A DNA stretch of 64,000 nucleotides from Pedobacter sp. (GCA_008015505.1 SSFR01000008.1:62001-126000); one strand, 5' to 3'. Positions 44,735-54,112 are shown, counted from the stretch's first letter. The notes: a model not told the origin generated them from the sequence alone. Translations and numbers: made by a program.

Positions 44735-45802
44735 TTAAAATTTATCTATGTTTTCCGGCATCATATTTAATTTTTTCATGAGTTTTGCTCTCATTGAACT
44801 ATCATCTTTGTCTTTTTTGATATCAGCTTTTGAATATATAGTTGTCATGTGACTCTCAATTGTTCTGGTTGATCTTCCAAATTGAGCAGCTATTTCTTTG
44901 TTCTGGAGCCCCAATCGAACTTGCTTTACTACCCTAATTTCAGCAGGGGAAAATTTATATAGTTGGCAATTGAATTCAAATACAAGCGTCGGATCGGTAT
45001 TGTTCTGTTTTAATGCGTTTAATGCTTTTTTGAAAGCATATCGTTGTTCCTCTTTTTCTTTTTCTAAACATGCAATGCCCTTTTCTTTATCAGAAAGATT
45101 TGTTTTAAGCCGATCTCGTTCATTATCCTCTTCTCTAGTTCTTTTTACTATTTGTCGAATAAATAACACATTTAGTATGAAGAAACCGGTGTTGAGAGAA
45201 ATATCGATCACCCACTGAGGTTGCCCTAACCCAATACCATTAAATGGAGCCGACATCCACGGTACAATAGCCATTAAAAGAAGCAACCTTTCTTGAAAGG
45301 CCATTTTGTTTTTATCTTTTCTGTATTGTGAGAATGTCGACTTGGTTACATGGGTTATCATTGTTATTCCATAAAAGAATGGAATGACATACACATACTT
45401 TCTGGCCTCCATTATATCTTGATTTATCGGATAAATTAACCCATAAACGAAAATAACAGGTACGATAAGAAATAAAAAACCATAAGTCCCATGTGGTTTT
45501 AGCTGACGTAATCCCAGTGTTTTATACCAATACAATGGAAAATAGGACGCGACAATATATCCAAAACCCTGGCCTAAGAAATTTTGTAAGAGTAATGATA
45601 TCGGCCAATCAGGGTTGGGGATTTGGAAGGCTCCTTCAACAGTGTTTCGAAGGATAACTAATACTAAAAGGATTAACTGCCATAATCGTTGTTTCTCCCT
45701 AGGTCGTTTTAAATATTCGACATACTGAACAACTAACAGGAATAATTCAAATAAAACAATGAAGAATGTTACAAGATGAAAAGGAACGCCATAAATGGAC
45801 AT
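44735..45802 (-). CDS. Membrane-anchored LuxR-type regulator, prophage cargo
   Basis: Encodes 355 residues. The N-terminal 215 residues hold about seven membrane helices (first at about 8-30). A coiled-coil linker follows (about 225-270), then a C-terminal LuxR-type helix-turn-helix (about 285-335: YKFSPAEIRVVKQVRLGLQNKEIAAQFGRSTRTIESHM). The layout indicates a membrane sensor whose DNA-binding domain stays tethered. It is the last gene of a three-gene operon with SDR and GNAT genes. The signal sensed is unknown. Such regulators are not part of core Mu-like phage. Confidence 0.8.
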   Translation of the reverse strand: MSIYGVPFHLVTFFIVLFELFLLVVQYVEYLKRPREKQRLWQLILLVLVILRNTVEGAFQIPNPDWPISLLLQNFLGQGFGYIVASYFPLYWYKTLGLRQLKPHGTYGFLFLIVPVIFVYGLIYPINQDIMEARKYVYVIPFFYGITMITHVTKSTFSQYRKDKNKMAFQERLLLLMAIVPWMSAPFNGIGLGQPQWVIDISLNTGFFILNVLFIRQIVKRTREEDNERDRLKTNLSDKEKGIACLEKEKEEQRYAFKKALNALKQNNTDPTLVFEFNCQLYKFSPAEIRVVKQVRLGLQNKEIAAQFGRSTRTIESHMTTIYSKADIKKDKDDSSMRAKLMKKLNMMPENIDKF

Positions 45803-45811
45803 GCAAACTTT

Positions 45812-46387
45812 TTAGGCGGGTATATCTTTTTTGAGAAAAAACACTTTGCAGTTTAAGTCGGCTTCTTGATAAACGGTAAATCCAAGTTTTTTGTACCACT
45901 CTACATTTTGTGGAATAACAGCTTCAAAGTAAAGTGGCCTTTGTTGTGAAAAACTATATTGAGTCACTTTTTCCATCAAAATACTGCCTAATCCTTTTTG
46001 TTGATACTCAGGAACAACAGCAATTTGCCAGAGATAGGAAATTGGGGTTTTTGGACGTATTTTTTTTCGAGCGATCTCTGCAAATAAAACACTTTTCAAT
46101 TTTCGCAAGCCAATACACTGAACAATAATTTTGAAATCTATTATTATAGACTTGAGACCTTTCCTTTTTTCAGGATAAAGAATCAAAGCACATGATTTTT
46201 TATCCTGAGACAAAAAAACTTCACCGAATGCAAAACAAAGTTCAAAAATATATTCTACCAACTTAGCAAGTCGGTATTCCCTTTTTGCATCTTGCTTGAT
46301 GATTAAATTGGGCCCCTTATTATCTGCATAAGCCCTTGTCAAAATACCTACTACTGTACTTTTCTCGCTGTATTCTGCTTTATACAT
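45812..46387 (-). CDS. GNAT-family N-acetyltransferase, prophage cargo
   Basis: Encodes 191 residues. The acetyl-CoA-binding segment is visible (VVPEYQQKGLGSILMEKV, about 133-150), with a conserved LGFTVY end. An N-terminal extension of about 85 residues precedes the GNAT core. Substrate is unknown. It lies 9 nt from genes on both sides, in one operon. Base composition is visibly more AT-rich than the structural genes of the prophage. Confidence 0.82.
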   Translation of the reverse strand: MYKAEYSEKSTVVGILTRAYADNKGPNLIIKQDAKREYRLAKLVEYIFELCFAFGEVFLSQDKKSCALILYPEKRKGLKSIIIDFKIIVQCIGLRKLKSVLFAEIARKKIRPKTPISYLWQIAVVPEYQQKGLGSILMEKVTQYSFSQQRPLYFEAVIPQNVEWYKKLGFTVYQEADLNCKVFFLKKDIPA

Positions 46388-46396
46388 AGTATTTAT

Positions 46397-47212
46397 TTAT
46401 GTGATTAGTGGGTCTTTTTCTTTGGTAAAATGATTATAGAGTAATTTATCTAACCAGGCTGGGAATATTTTATCTAAAAACACCATAAGTTTAGCTTGAG
46501 CTGTTATAACTAAGGTACGTTTACGTTGCTCAATGGCGTCTACTAATAATTCGGCAGTTCTTTCTGCAGTCATCATTTTTCCTTCCTCCATACTAGTATC
46601 GCCCTGCGGAGTCCCATCTTTTACTAGGGCTGTGTAACGAATGTTAGATGCCGTAAATCCAGGAGCAGCAATTAAGACATGTAATCCTGTTTTTAGATTT
46701 TCTATTCTTAACGCTTCCAAAAATCCATTCAAGGCAAATTTAGACGCTGAGTAACCGGTTCGTCCAGGGAAGCCATGATATGCAGCTCCAGAGGATATAC
46801 CAACAACAGACCCTTTGCTTTTCAATAGTTCGGGTAGTGCGTATTTTGTACAGTATACTGTACCCCAAAAATTAACATCCATTAATTTTCGTAAAACAAC
46901 CAAATCCAAATCTTTAAACAACGCTCGCATAGAAATACCTGCATTATTTACCAAAACATCAATGGTTTTGAAAGTAGAAATAGCTTCTTTGATTAAATTT
47001 TGACATTCATTTTCTTTTGAAACATCACATTGAACAGCAATGGCTTTGATTCTAAAGCGTGCTTCTAGGTCTTTAGCGATTTCACAAAGAGTAGTGTATT
47101 GTCTTGCAGCAAGTACAAGGTTTGCGCCCTTCTCGGCAAATTCTTCGGCAGATGCTTTGCCGATACCTGACGATGCGCCCGTTATAATGATTGTTTTATT
47201 TTTAAAATGCAT
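46397..47212 (-). CDS. Short-chain dehydrogenase/reductase, prophage cargo
   Basis: Encodes 271 residues. The classical SDR motifs are complete: TGASSGIGKA (cofactor, about 11-20), CDVS, NNAGIS, GISSGAAYHG with the catalytic Ser and YSASK (Tyr and Lys, about 153-157). The C-terminal helix is hydrophobic and might bind a membrane or lipid. NADP or NAD cannot be decided. It is the first gene of the cargo operon, followed at 9 nt by the GNAT gene. Confidence 0.88.
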   Translation of the reverse strand: MHFKNKTIIITGASSGIGKASAEEFAEKGANLVLAARQYTTLCEIAKDLEARFRIKAIAVQCDVSKENECQNLIKEAISTFKTIDVLVNNAGISMRALFKDLDLVVLRKLMDVNFWGTVYCTKYALPELLKSKGSVVGISSGAAYHGFPGRTGYSASKFALNGFLEALRIENLKTGLHVLIAAPGFTASNIRYTALVKDGTPQGDTSMEEGKMMTAERTAELLVDAIEQRKRTLVITAQAKLMVFLDKIFPAWLDKLLYNHFTKEKDPLIT

Positions 47213-47353
47213 AATGCGGTAAAAATAGCCTTAAATGGCTAAAAAGGAACATTTTTAGAAAATTATACATGCGATTAAAAAAAATATCATTAAATGGATT
47301 TTTATTTTTTATTTAGACAAAAAATATCAAATACTGAGAAGGAAGCAGGCTAA

Positions 47354-47590
47354 TTAAAAAAGTGTATACTGCCTCGGGTCCACAGGCTTCTGTCTTTCCG
47401 CTAATTCGCGCAGTTCCTTTTTGTAATTAGTGTTTAAATAGCGGTAAAAAGTACAGCGGCTAATGTAAAAACAGGGATAGATTACATTTTGATACGTACG
47501 AATCATCGGTACGTCGGGCTTACGCATTTGTTCGTATAGCTCACATACAGCTTTGACTTTTAGAAGATGGTTTTTTCTCGTATATGCCAT
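47354..47590 (-). CDS. Small HTH-like prophage protein, possible middle/late regulator
   Basis: Encodes 78 residues. YTRKNHLLKVKAVCELYEQMR is followed by a helix-turn-helix-like segment (FYISRCTFYRYLNTNYKKEL, about 42-61). It is the last gene of the early run, where Mu has its middle regulator Mor. No family is recognised, so a role in switching to late genes is inference from position and the HTH-like pattern only. Confidence 0.5.
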   Translation of the reverse strand: MAYTRKNHLLKVKAVCELYEQMRKPDVPMIRTYQNVIYPCFYISRCTFYRYLNTNYKKELRELAERQKPVDPRQYTLF

Positions 47591-47603
47591 TTACTTGTAT
47601 TTA

Positions 47604-48227
47604 TTAGACATCCTTGATCCACGTTTCAACAATGCCTACTCGTGCTTTTTTGTATCCCTGTGCACGTAAATGTTTCCAATAGGCCTGTAACTCTTCATTG
47701 GTTTTGCATTCTTGTTCGCGTGTTTTGCTGTACCCATTGGGGAAATGCCATTTGGCAGCTGCCGAATCATTCTTGGATACGATTATCCATTGGAGCAACT
47801 CATTAATTCTGGTAACTAAGCCACTGATGTTTTTTGGTGAAGCCCACCATTCATTACATTCAAAATAAGCAGCTACAATTTTCTCAAAATCATCCTCATG
47901 GGTCAACGGAAACTGCTTTAGTAAGGCGCCCTCTTTGCCGCTTACCAGATAACTATTACCATATTTCTGTTTATAAGCCTTGCAAAACAAAGCCACTCGT
48001 TGCCCGCCACTTTTTGCATTATAAGAAACTAAATCCAATCCTATCGCAGCATAATCAAGCGCATTCACATTACTGAAATTGAATTGTAGCACCCGTTTGA
48101 TTTCAGCTTCCTGAATTGCATTCAAAGGCTTTTTAAATTCGTTTACAAAGCTTTTTAAAACCCCGTTTTCATAAACTAGAATTAAAGAGCCTTGTAACTT
48201 TTTAGATGAGAGTATTAGTTTTCTCAT
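47604..48227 (-). CDS. Early prophage protein of unknown function
   Basis: Encodes 207 residues. The start MRKLILSSKKLQGSLILVY is followed by a region rich in aromatic residues and FPNGYSKTREQECKTNEELQAYW near the C-terminus. No catalytic motif, signal or membrane segment. It lies between the Gam-like gene and the small HTH-like gene on the early strand. Other Bacteroidota phages carry similar genes in my recollection, but no function is known. Confidence 0.6.
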   Translation of the reverse strand: MRKLILSSKKLQGSLILVYENGVLKSFVNEFKKPLNAIQEAEIKRVLQFNFSNVNALDYAAIGLDLVSYNAKSGGQRVALFCKAYKQKYGNSYLVSGKEGALLKQFPLTHEDDFEKIVAAYFECNEWWASPKNISGLVTRINELLQWIIVSKNDSAAAKWHFPNGYSKTREQECKTNEELQAYWKHLRAQGYKKARVGIVETWIKDV

Positions 48228-48357
48228 TTGTTTATTTGCTTTTTAAAGGAATTCGGGAGATCGCTGCGCTTAGTTTTCCATAGTTTTAGTATTGTATTGA
48301 GAATAGCGTAGCGTACGGCCTGTATCAATACGCAATACGCTATTCTCAATACTGTTT

Positions 48358-48786
48358 TTATGCTGCCTTTACCGCCAAAATTTCCTTGATTTCTGCACTA
48401 TAATCGACACATCCCATAAGCTGATGGAGTATCGAACTTTTGCTACCAGCTACTTCCTTATCAGTAAATTTTACTTCAACCAGCTCGCCGAAGCCTTCAT
48501 CTATGAGCCGTTCCAGCCATTTCAGGGTCACTTTTTCTTTGGCAAATTCTGCTTTAAGTTGTGTTCTTCGCTCAATTTTGACCCCATTCGACAGAGTTAA
48601 TACATTGCCCTGAAACTGGTCGTTGTTTTGCTGAGCATAGGCCACCAGTAGCGCTTTATAGCGATCTACATTCACCTTGGCTTCCTTCATTTTGTCGTTA
48701 AACTGCACGTACAAGGCTGTCAGTTCGTCGATGGTGAGCTCTTGAGCCTTGCTCAATCCACTCTGATTTTTACTAGTTTTTATCAT
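48358..48786 (-). CDS. Gam-like host-nuclease inhibitor candidate
   Basis: Encodes 142 residues, with helical halves: AQELTIDELTALYVQFNDKMKEAKVNVDRYKALLVAYAQ and a C-terminal KWLERLIDEGFGELVE. The central GNVLTLSNGVKIERRTQ matches the strand of Gam-type proteins, which bind and protect dsDNA ends. In Mu, gam follows A and B in the early operon, as here after several small genes. Identification is tentative. Confidence 0.55.
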   Translation of the reverse strand: MIKTSKNQSGLSKAQELTIDELTALYVQFNDKMKEAKVNVDRYKALLVAYAQQNNDQFQGNVLTLSNGVKIERRTQLKAEFAKEKVTLKWLERLIDEGFGELVEVKFTDKEVAGSKSSILHQLMGCVDYSAEIKEILAVKAA

Positions 48787-48796
48787 GTTTTAGTTT

Positions 48797-49243
48797 CTAC
48801 AATTGTTTATCTACTGCATCGATATCGGTCACACGCATTTTTTCTGCTTTTTTAATCAAGCTGATTAATTCTTGTTGCGTGTAATCGTTAAACCGCCTTT
48901 TAATATTTACATTATCGACGGTTGCGCCCTGTTTTTCTGCCCAAGCTTTCGCAGCTCGCACCCCATCACGACCCGCACAATGAAATTGAGCGATGATGGC
49001 CCTACGCATTGTGTTTCTTGCTATCTCATCTTTTGAATAATCCTTCCTGCCTTGGGCCTGTCGGAAGGCACTTTTTTGGTTAAGCTGATCAATCAAGTCC
49101 TTCAATTCTGCTTCACTTAACTCCCTCAGCGACGTAGTACGACCACCTGTAAATTCAAATACCACCTCTTCTTTGCTAGCCGTGTTGCCGCACTTCACCG
49201 ATGTGTTATACGAGGCGTAAAAACGAGCATATTGATTCATCAT
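48797..49243 (-). CDS. Early prophage protein, gp16/GemA-like C-terminus
   Basis: Encodes 148 residues. The central HCAGRDGVRAAKAWAEKQGA and C-terminal NDYTQQELISLIKKAEKMR resemble the C-terminal region of Mu gp16/GemA-like (DUF1018) proteins, though an early-gene position with unknown role is all that can be said with safety. The start FYASYNTSVKCGN is unlike GemA. Ten nucleotides separate it from the Gam-like gene. Confidence 0.5.
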   Translation of the reverse strand: MMNQYARFYASYNTSVKCGNTASKEEVVFEFTGGRTTSLRELSEAELKDLIDQLNQKSAFRQAQGRKDYSKDEIARNTMRRAIIAQFHCAGRDGVRAAKAWAEKQGATVDNVNIKRRFNDYTQQELISLIKKAEKMRVTDIDAVDKQL

Positions 49244-49313
49244 TAGTTGATTTTATTTGGAACCCAGCTGCAGCTACGAACTGCAGCAAAGGCGCGTGCG
49301 CTGGGTTTATGGT

Positions 49314-49616
49314 TTATAATTTGGGTTCAATTTGTGCCATCAAGCGGCGGGCAACATTGGTTTCATAAAACCAGCCTTCTTCCACCCAATAGGTATTGAA
49401 GTGCCATTTGAAGGCAATACATTCTTTGCTGTTTAGGGTGATATCGCTATTTTTTCGATATCGAGTTTTTAGACGTTTATCCATTTTTAGAAAAATGTCG
49501 CAAAGCAATTCTTGAGCGATTGCCTCCAGATCATTTTCAGGCACCTCGCCAATTACATTGTGCTCGAAATAATTGAACATCGCTTGTAGTTGTTCGTCGT
49601 TTAGTTTGAGTTTCAT
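49314..49616 (-). CDS. Small early prophage protein of unknown function
   Basis: Encodes 100 residues: MKLKLNDEQLQAMFNYFEHN, then AQELLCDIFLKMDKRLKTRYRK and FKWHFNTYWVEEGWFYETN. Helical with a Trp-rich C-terminus. It starts 4 nt after the preceding gene ends, so it is part of the early operon. No family is recognised. Confidence 0.6.
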   Translation of the reverse strand: MKLKLNDEQLQAMFNYFEHNVIGEVPENDLEAIAQELLCDIFLKMDKRLKTRYRKNSDITLNSKECIAFKWHFNTYWVEEGWFYETNVARRLMAQIEPKL

Positions 49617-49620
49617 TGGA

Positions 49621-50019
49621 TTATTGATAAACGATGTGTAAAAATGCTTTCTGCCTGATTCCCAATTCCAGCATGCCTAACTTTGTATTGAAATAGTTTA
49701 AATCATAAAAATTGGCTCCCATTTGCACTAAATCACGATCGTCTCTGGCAAATTCTACTTTCCACCAAGTCCAAAAATTTCGTTTTGGATCAGTTAAAAT
49801 TTCCTGGCAATCTTTTGTATTTTGAACCAATCGTTCCACAAATTGGCAGCCTGTTTCAAACAAAACCGAGCATCTTTTTGCTTCTGTAATGCACGCTAGT
49901 TCGCAAATCAATTGCTTGGCAGCCATCAGTTCAGCAGCTTGCTTTTGTGTGTGGCTATTCTGTTTTATGTAGCCATCTCGATTGGATTGGCAGGTGCTTT
50001 TTTCGACGATAGATTTCAT
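49621..50019 (-). CDS. Early prophage protein of unknown function
   Basis: Encodes 132 residues. Helical, with several Cys (ICELACITEAKRCSVLFETGCQ) and FWTWWKVEFARDDRDLVQMGANFYDLNYF. It follows the MuB-type ATPase by 12 nt. No family is recognised; the position is that of small accessory early genes in Mu-like phages. Confidence 0.6.
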   Translation of the reverse strand: MKSIVEKSTCQSNRDGYIKQNSHTQKQAAELMAAKQLICELACITEAKRCSVLFETGCQFVERLVQNTKDCQEILTDPKRNFWTWWKVEFARDDRDLVQMGANFYDLNYFNTKLGMLELGIRQKAFLHIVYQ

Positions 50020-50031
50020 TTTAAATAGGTA

Positions 50032-50964
50032 TTAATTGTTATTTAAAGATGCTTGAATACGTAAACCAATAATCCTGTTGTACACAAAGCGCAATGATTT
50101 GCCTGTTTCGATCACTTCGCTTTGCACATTTTTAATGACTTTGATATCGCTGATACCATTGGTTTCCATTACATTTTTAACCATTTCTTTAACGTATAGG
50201 GTACGATCTCCTTCAAGTTCAGGAATACATTTTCTAAAATTGGATTGGAATCGATCAAATACCTCATGATAACCTTGTACATCCCGGCGGCGGCGGTTCA
50301 GCATGACCTTTCTAAGGCCGTTTGAACCAATCAAATACATGCCGCAGGTGTATTCCAAGTGATTGTAAATTCGTTTAAGCACCATAATGGCATCCGCATT
50401 TTTGCAGATTTCGCCCGCCTCATCAAAAATTAACAACGGCTTGTTCATACTGCCTAGGGCGAATAGGGCGTCGGCTAACATGTCATCGTAGGTCCCTGCT
50501 GTACTGGCACCAACCGTTGTAGCAATTGTGCGGATTAATCGATTTTTATTGCTAAAGTCCGAGCAGTCGATATAGAATGTGTTCGGATGGTTTCGGGCAA
50601 ACTCCTTGGCGGCATAAGTTTTACCAAAACCAGCCTCGTCTACCAGCATTCGGCATTGGGATTGATTTTTACATAAGCTTAGGTGGGTGAAAATGTGCTT
50701 GAACATACTTGTTTCGGCCGTGTTCCAGGCTTGTGTCTCGTTCTTGTGAAAGCCAACTACGCGAGCAAGCCGAATCCATTTTTCTGAGCCAATCAGACTT
50801 GGGTTTTGTTTCCATTTGTCGCCTTTTAAATTACTCATGTCGGCAGGCCCAAAACCGATCGATCTGGCAAATTTGCTGGCCGAACTAAAGCCTTTGCGCT
50901 CCATGAGCGTAAACACCAGTGTGCTTATTTTTTCTTGATCTTCAGTTGTAAATAAATTGTCCAT
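50032..50964 (-). CDS. MuB-like AAA ATPase, target-DNA delivery factor
   Basis: Encodes 310 residues. An N-terminal HTH-like segment (about 25-50: FSSASKFARSIGFGPADMSNLKGD) precedes the ATPase: Walker A VDEAGFGKT (about 108-116), Walker B LLIFDEAGE (about 177-185), sensor RIYNHLEY and IGSNGLRK. MuB-type proteins polymerise on target DNA and stimulate the transposase. It lies 10 nt after the transposase gene, as MuA-MuB do. Confidence 0.9.
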   Translation of the reverse strand: MDNLFTTEDQEKISTLVFTLMERKGFSSASKFARSIGFGPADMSNLKGDKWKQNPSLIGSEKWIRLARVVGFHKNETQAWNTAETSMFKHIFTHLSLCKNQSQCRMLVDEAGFGKTYAAKEFARNHPNTFYIDCSDFSNKNRLIRTIATTVGASTAGTYDDMLADALFALGSMNKPLLIFDEAGEICKNADAIMVLKRIYNHLEYTCGMYLIGSNGLRKVMLNRRRRDVQGYHEVFDRFQSNFRKCIPELEGDRTLYVKEMVKNVMETNGISDIKVIKNVQSEVIETGKSLRFVYNRIIGLRIQASLNNN

Positions 50965-50974
50965 TTTATTTGTT

Positions 50975-53170
50975 TTAAGCGTTAAAGAAATCGTTAAAAG
51001 CTACTTGTTCGGGCGTTAAAGCCATTTTTATGACAGGATGCGTCTTTGGTTTTTTTGTAATTACTCGCTCCATTATTTGCTCAGCCAAACACATTTCCAT
51101 TTCCTCGTTATACTCATCTTTAATTGCCTTGCCTCGGTGCAAACGATGGCCATACTTCATTACATCCGCACTTTCGATGACCGAATCACGCATTGTATCC
51201 GCCGCTGAAATCATTTTTTCTTTGCGCTGCAAGTGTTTTCCCAGTGCTTTATTGCTGATATCAGTCGCCTCAAAGGCACTTTTTGCAGCTAATTCGGCAC
51301 GTTTAGCCGTCAAAATATAAGCTCCTTCGGGTGTGTAGATATCTGCTGCATTCTCATCCCAGCAAACCATCACTTTTGCGGCAGATCGATAGCCCAATCG
51401 CTCGCTGATGGTATGAATATTCATGTCGTAATCAGGAATTTCGAATTTGAACTGGGCAATATGGCCACCCTGCTGCACCTGATTCACATTAACGAAACCA
51501 CGCATGTGACTCAAATCAACTTCCGTACGATTGCCAAAAGCATGACGCAGTGCTCGTGGTTCAAGTAGCTTACATTTGGGATTTTTATTCTCAAAACGCT
51601 GGATAGGCGTCAATTGATCGGCACCCCAAGGCGTATGGTTATACTTTTCGATGGCTTCGAGTACCTGTAAATGAGTTTCTTCCATCGATGGTAACTCGCT
51701 CGGTTTTGGAAAATAATCAGGGTTTGTATTGTTGTTGATATCGTGCGCATGAAAGCCACTATACAGCCAGTTATTATTGCCACGGCACATATTTGTGAGC
51801 ATTTTTACATGCATCTCGGCAGGGTTTTCTTGAGAGTTACCTGGTTTAATATTTCTTACCTTTTTGAAAATCAGGTTTAGGGATGATTTAACGTCAGCTA
51901 CGGTAAAAGCGGATCCATTATCGCTCAAAAACTCCAAGGCTTCCACATTTCCAGCTGTTTTGATCGCCATTTTTAGAGCCTGCTTCACTAAATCTGGAGT
52001 TTCAGAAGTTCCAAAAGCATAACCAATAATCATTCTGCTGGCCACATCCGTAATCCGAACCAAGTACAAAGTAGCTTGCTTAAGCAACGTTTTATTCGTT
52101 TTGCGATCTGTGTGCATATAGCTATAGGCCAGCTTTGTACCGGAACCATCACCCACCCACATCGTATTGGCGTATTGCACCAAATGAGCGGGCACATAAG
52201 GCTTGTAATTATCATTGAAATGTTTGTCGCCGTCGCGCTCCTTACTCATTAAAGCCTTATTATCGAAACGATTCAAGTACTGGCAAAAAGTGCGATGACT
52301 CACTGCATGTAAACCATATTGCTCTAAAGCGGGTTTGTAATCATTGGTGTACAAATCGATTTTACTGCGTTTGTTGGCATTGAATGGATTCATCCAGCTT
52401 TCGTACATGATGGCCTCATGTGCGTCAAACTTCATAACCTCGCCCGTTTCGGGATGCACAATTTGGAACGTACCCACCAAACGTGCGTAATCATTTCCGT
52501 ATCTGGCACTTACCAAATAATCTAGTTGTTTGGCGGTGCTTTTTGGGAAGCCTGCTATTTTATTGCGCAAGGCAGCAGGTTTACTAATCTTTAACCCTTC
52601 CAATTCAAGCGGAGCGATGATTTTACTAAAGCAATCAAATAAATCTTCTTTCTTGTTGAACCATTTTTTGAAGCGATTTTCTTCTATCAGTTCTGTAATC
52701 AGGCGACAAAAACCCAATCCTAATACCAATTGTTCCGCTTTTTGCTGACTAAAACTGGGTTCACAATCGAACATATAATAGTGCATATCACATGGGCTAA
52801 CCTTCTGTTGAGCCATACTAGTAAACTCATTCGTTAGCTCTACTACATTTGGCTTGTCGGCCTCCATTGCTAGTTTGATCAATTCATCTTCGCTGGGTAG
52901 CATACTTTTGTAAAAACAGGGTTTCCTATCAGGAATATTGGCATAGGCGTAATAGAAAGCATTATTGATGCGTGCCCAGCGCCATGCTTTGCCGCTGTCG
53001 GGGAGGATGGCCAAGTTTCGAGAGCTTAATGGGACACTATCTCTATACAATGGCCGAATACGAACACGTAAGTACTCTGACTTTATATCGCACATTTGCA
53101 TCAAATAACTTTCATTAAGCCAAATTGTGTGCTTATTTCCATATTGTTTGATGAGGATAGGATGTGCCAT
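50975..53170 (-). CDS. MuA-like DDE transposase
   Basis: Encodes 731 residues. The catalytic core carries D341 (WVGDGSGT), D417 (LSDNGSAF) and E452 (NPAEMHVK), so the last two are 35 apart as in a D,D-35-E active site. N-terminal DNA-binding domains (about 1-300) include HRTFCQYLNRF. A Mu-type C-terminal beta-barrel and tail follow (about 560-731). The gene starts 6 nt after the small HTH gene and is the second early gene. It should cut and join the prophage ends at the sites listed at 24191 and 54123-54460. Confidence 0.93.
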   Translation of the reverse strand: MAHPILIKQYGNKHTIWLNESYLMQMCDIKSEYLRVRIRPLYRDSVPLSSRNLAILPDSGKAWRWARINNAFYYAYANIPDRKPCFYKSMLPSEDELIKLAMEADKPNVVELTNEFTSMAQQKVSPCDMHYYMFDCEPSFSQQKAEQLVLGLGFCRLITELIEENRFKKWFNKKEDLFDCFSKIIAPLELEGLKISKPAALRNKIAGFPKSTAKQLDYLVSARYGNDYARLVGTFQIVHPETGEVMKFDAHEAIMYESWMNPFNANKRSKIDLYTNDYKPALEQYGLHAVSHRTFCQYLNRFDNKALMSKERDGDKHFNDNYKPYVPAHLVQYANTMWVGDGSGTKLAYSYMHTDRKTNKTLLKQATLYLVRITDVASRMIIGYAFGTSETPDLVKQALKMAIKTAGNVEALEFLSDNGSAFTVADVKSSLNLIFKKVRNIKPGNSQENPAEMHVKMLTNMCRGNNNWLYSGFHAHDINNNTNPDYFPKPSELPSMEETHLQVLEAIEKYNHTPWGADQLTPIQRFENKNPKCKLLEPRALRHAFGNRTEVDLSHMRGFVNVNQVQQGGHIAQFKFEIPDYDMNIHTISERLGYRSAAKVMVCWDENAADIYTPEGAYILTAKRAELAAKSAFEATDISNKALGKHLQRKEKMISAADTMRDSVIESADVMKYGHRLHRGKAIKDEYNEEMEMCLAEQIMERVITKKPKTHPVIKMALTPEQVAFNDFFNA

Positions 53171-53176
53171 ACTGTT

Positions 53177-53398
53177 TTAATTCAAAAAGCTTCGGTTTAT
53201 CTTTTTTACTTCTTGCTCTTTTTTTAACATCTCCCTAATTCTAATTACCCGGGTTAATAGCGCTACCACTTCTGAATGGTGTTTACTCCCAATTCTTGTT
53301 AATGCTGTCCGTGTATTACTTTCACTAATTTCTAATATCTCTGCTACGGTTATAATATCACCTCTACGTCTCTTCTGATTTATCTCTTGCAATTCCAT
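53177..53398 (-). CDS. Small HTH-like early prophage protein (Ner-like position)
   Basis: Encodes 73 residues from the ATG at 53398 (MELQEINQKRRRGD). The longer frame from 53554 would overlap the repressor gene. ITVAEILEISESNTRTALTRIG (about 16-37) looks like a helix-turn-helix. It is divergent from the repressor and first in the early operon, where Mu has the negative regulator Ner. Function is by analogy. Confidence 0.65.
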   Translation of the reverse strand: MELQEINQKRRRGDIITVAEILEISESNTRTALTRIGSKHHSEVVALLTRVIRIREMLKKEQEVKKINRSFLN

Positions 53399-53464
53399 AA
53401 CTATTACTTTACTTTGCTTAGTTAACAGCACAAATGTAAAATATATTTCACAAAAATTATCGAT
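53399..53464. promoter_or_regulatory. Divergent control region between early operon and repressor
   Basis: 66 bp with a TACATTTG -7 element on the minus strand (53431-53438) that would drive the early operon, starting about 26 nt before the ATG at 53398. A good -33 element is not evident at the usual distance. TTTGTG occurs twice on the minus strand flanking the AT-rich centre. The repressor promoter must also lie here. Confidence 0.5.
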
Positions 53465-54112
53465 ATGTCTAAAATAATTCACAGAATAAAGCAGGCGATT
53501 GATTTTAAGGGTATCGGGGTTCGAGAATTCTGTAATATGATTGGCGTATCTCATGGATTTTTGACTAAAGAAAGGGAGATTGGGAACGAAAAGGTGTCAA
53601 AGATAATTGACATTCTACCGGAAATAGACCCTATTTGGCTTTTAACAGGAAAGGGTGAAATGTTAGCTACGGCACAAAAAAAGGAGGGTAACACTTATGC
53701 CACACCTTCCATGAAGCCTAAAGAAGGCATTCCATTACTTCCTATCGAAGCTTTAGCAAATATGGATTCCGAGGATATTTTAATCCTTCAATATGATTGC
53801 GAATATTTTGTAATTCCCACTTTTAAGGGAGCGGATTTTCTTATAGCAGTTAGAGGGGAAAGCATGTCTCCAAAATACAATAATGGAGATATTGTAGCTT
53901 GCCAGAAGTTACCATTGGATAGTTTTTTTCAGTGGAATCATATCTATATGTTGTATACAGAGCAAGGTCCGCTTATTAAGCGGGTAAAAAAGAGTGGTAA
54001 AGAGGGCTACATATCTGTGGTATCTGATAATCTAGATTATGAACCTTTCGAGTTGGCAAGAAACCATATTAAGTTATTAGCAATTGTACTTGGTGTTATC
54101 CACTTGGAATAA
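53465..54112 (+). CDS. Prophage repressor with S24 (LexA-like) peptidase domain
   Basis: Encodes 215 residues. The N-terminal HTH (about 16-50) is followed by a S24 domain with the Ser-Lys dyad: GESMSPKY (Ser133) and GPLIKRV (Lys172). It binds operators to keep lysogeny. It is divergent from the early operon. The typical Ala-Gly or Cys-Gly autocleavage site is not obvious in the linker (PIEALANMDSED), so damage-induced cleavage is not certain. Confidence 0.88.
   Translation: MSKIIHRIKQAIDFKGIGVREFCNMIGVSHGFLTKEREIGNEKVSKIIDILPEIDPIWLLTGKGEMLATAQKKEGNTYATPSMKPKEGIPLLPIEALANMDSEDILILQYDCEYFVIPTFKGADFLIAVRGESMSPKYNNGDIVACQKLPLDSFFQWNHIYMLYTEQGPLIKRVKKSGKEGYISVVSDNLDYEPFELARNHIKLLAIVLGVIHLE

Noticed and set aside
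53399-53554. N-terminal extension of the small HTH gene (125-residue frame)
   Set aside because: It would overlap the divergent repressor gene and its promoter; the ATG at 53398 is preferred.
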